Of a stretch of 5,847 nucleotides of DNA, positions 5,704-5,847 are shown piece after piece. Numbering within the stretch: the stretch's first letter is position 1; every line of letters starts with the position of its first letter. The notes beneath the pieces are model-generated. The model searched no databases. It saw nothing but the letters and a program-made list of their open reading frames with translations, and was not told the DNA's origin. Location of the stretch: contig JAFWRA010000172.1 of NCBI GenBank assembly GCA_017508895.1, forward strand, positions 1-5,847, given 5' to 3'. The translations under genes and the position numbers were made by a program. This DNA is from Bacteroidales bacterium. Lineage in GTDB: Bacteria; Bacteroidota; Bacteroidia; Bacteroidales; F082.

Positions 5704-5711
5704 TATTTTTG
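5704..5711 (+). promoter_or_regulatory. Bacteroidota -7 promoter element for the right-hand gene
   Basis: TATTTTTG matches TAnnTTTG exactly. At the expected 19-nt spacing the -33 position is occupied by GCTG (5681-5684), a poor match to TTTG. A perfect TTTG at 5669-5672 is 31 nt away and too far. Transcription should begin near 5714-5718. The promoter is likely real, given its position just after a terminator and before a gene start, but its -33 box is weak. Confidence 0.6.
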
Positions 5712-5714
5712 CAG

Positions 5715-5831
5715 CCCAATTCCAAGCACGGCCCGAAAAGGTGCTTCGGATGGTAAACTTCAAGTCTAACCTCCTCGTTATCAGGTTTTCGGGACTGAAA
5801 CGAGTACAACAAAAACAACATCATTCCTACA
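5715..5831 (+). promoter_or_regulatory. Structured 5' leader of the right-hand gene
   Basis: If transcription starts just after the -7 box and translation at 5832, the leader is about 115 nt, roughly three times that of the protease-LRR gene. It contains a hairpin CTCGTT-A-TCAG (5774-5784) with CTGAAACGAG (5795-5804), ten pairs with one bulged A and a ten-base loop. Upstream, AAGCAC (5724-5729) can pair with GTGCTT (5741-5746), or CCGAA (5733-5737) with TTCGG (5745-5749). These two pairings exclude each other. The last 25 bases are A/C-rich and unstructured. No known riboswitch or ribosomal-protein leader was recognised. Confidence 0.45.
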
Positions 5832-5847
5832 ATGGAAGAAAAAGAAA
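5750..5847 (+). CDS. Possible overlapping leader ORF or alternative gene start (open at window end)
   Basis: An ATG at 5750 opens a frame of 32 codons that stays open to the window edge. It begins MVNFKSNLLVIRFSGLKRVQ and becomes basic and His/Gln-rich. It is in a different frame from the ATG at 5832. The ATG lies 38 nt after the -7 box, exactly the same distance as in the protease-LRR gene. It could be a leader peptide, the true gene start, or chance. There is no ribosome binding site, but that is uninformative in this phylum. Confidence 0.25.
   Translation, partial: MVNFKSNLLVIRFSGLKRVQQKQHHSYNGRKR
5832..5847 (+). CDS. Start of the next gene (product unknown)
   Basis: ATG at 5832 begins Met-Glu-Glu-Lys-Glu and runs off the right edge. 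It is preferred as the start because it is preceded by an A/C-rich, unstructured stretch (ACAACAAAAACAACATCATT) typical of Bacteroidota translation starts, and because its frame has a stop at 5796-5798 with no other ATG in between. Five codons are too few to identify the product. Confidence 0.5.

Noticed and set aside
5579..5831. tRNA or other stable RNA gene in the right intergenic region
   Set aside because: No cloverleaf or conserved T-loop sequence could be built. The hairpins found are a terminator and short leader stems.

Overview
The window looks like chromosomal DNA from a member of the Bacteroidota, most likely Bacteroidales from a gut, rumen or oral community. The evidence is a promoter with the Bacteroidota-specific elements (TTTG, then TAnnTTTG 19 nt further on), A-rich leaders with no Shine-Dalgarno sequence, and a giant secreted protein whose BspA-type leucine-rich repeats and surrounding modules are typical of that group. 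No species can be named from the sequence.

Layout, all on the + strand: (1) 1-366 is the 3' end of a large surface-protein gene. (2) 367-535 is a short intergenic stretch with an intrinsic terminator, an imperfect inverted repeat enclosing that terminator, and a clear promoter. (3) 536-5578 is a single 1680-residue gene that fills most of the window. It encodes, in order, a signal peptide, an I9-like propeptide, a subtilisin-family (S8) protease domain with complete D184/H225/N320/S432 machinery, two tandem beta-sandwich modules, an EF-hand-like calcium loop, 17 BspA-like LRR units split by a 61-residue gap, a cap, a Trp-rich beta-repeat segment and a C-terminal module. (4) 5579-5831 holds a strong terminator, a second promoter -7 box and a leader of about 115 nt with alternative hairpins. 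(5) The next gene starts at 5832 or, less likely, in another frame at 5750, and runs off the window.

The upstream gene tail is about 83% identical in protein to the last 121 residues of the protease-LRR gene and shares a 61-nt perfect match with it. The two genes are therefore tandem neighbours with a common C-terminal module, probably used for surface display or secretion. Each has its own terminator, so they appear to be separate transcription units. The protease-LRR protein is predicted to be exported, activated by removal of its propeptide and displayed or released outside the cell, with the LRR array acting as a binding platform. That role is inferred. The most interesting signals are the protease/LRR fusion, the change in LRR register from 23 to 24 residues, the strong base-composition mosaic inside one gene, the patchy near-identity with the upstream neighbour, and the structured leader with an overlapping reading frame at the right end.
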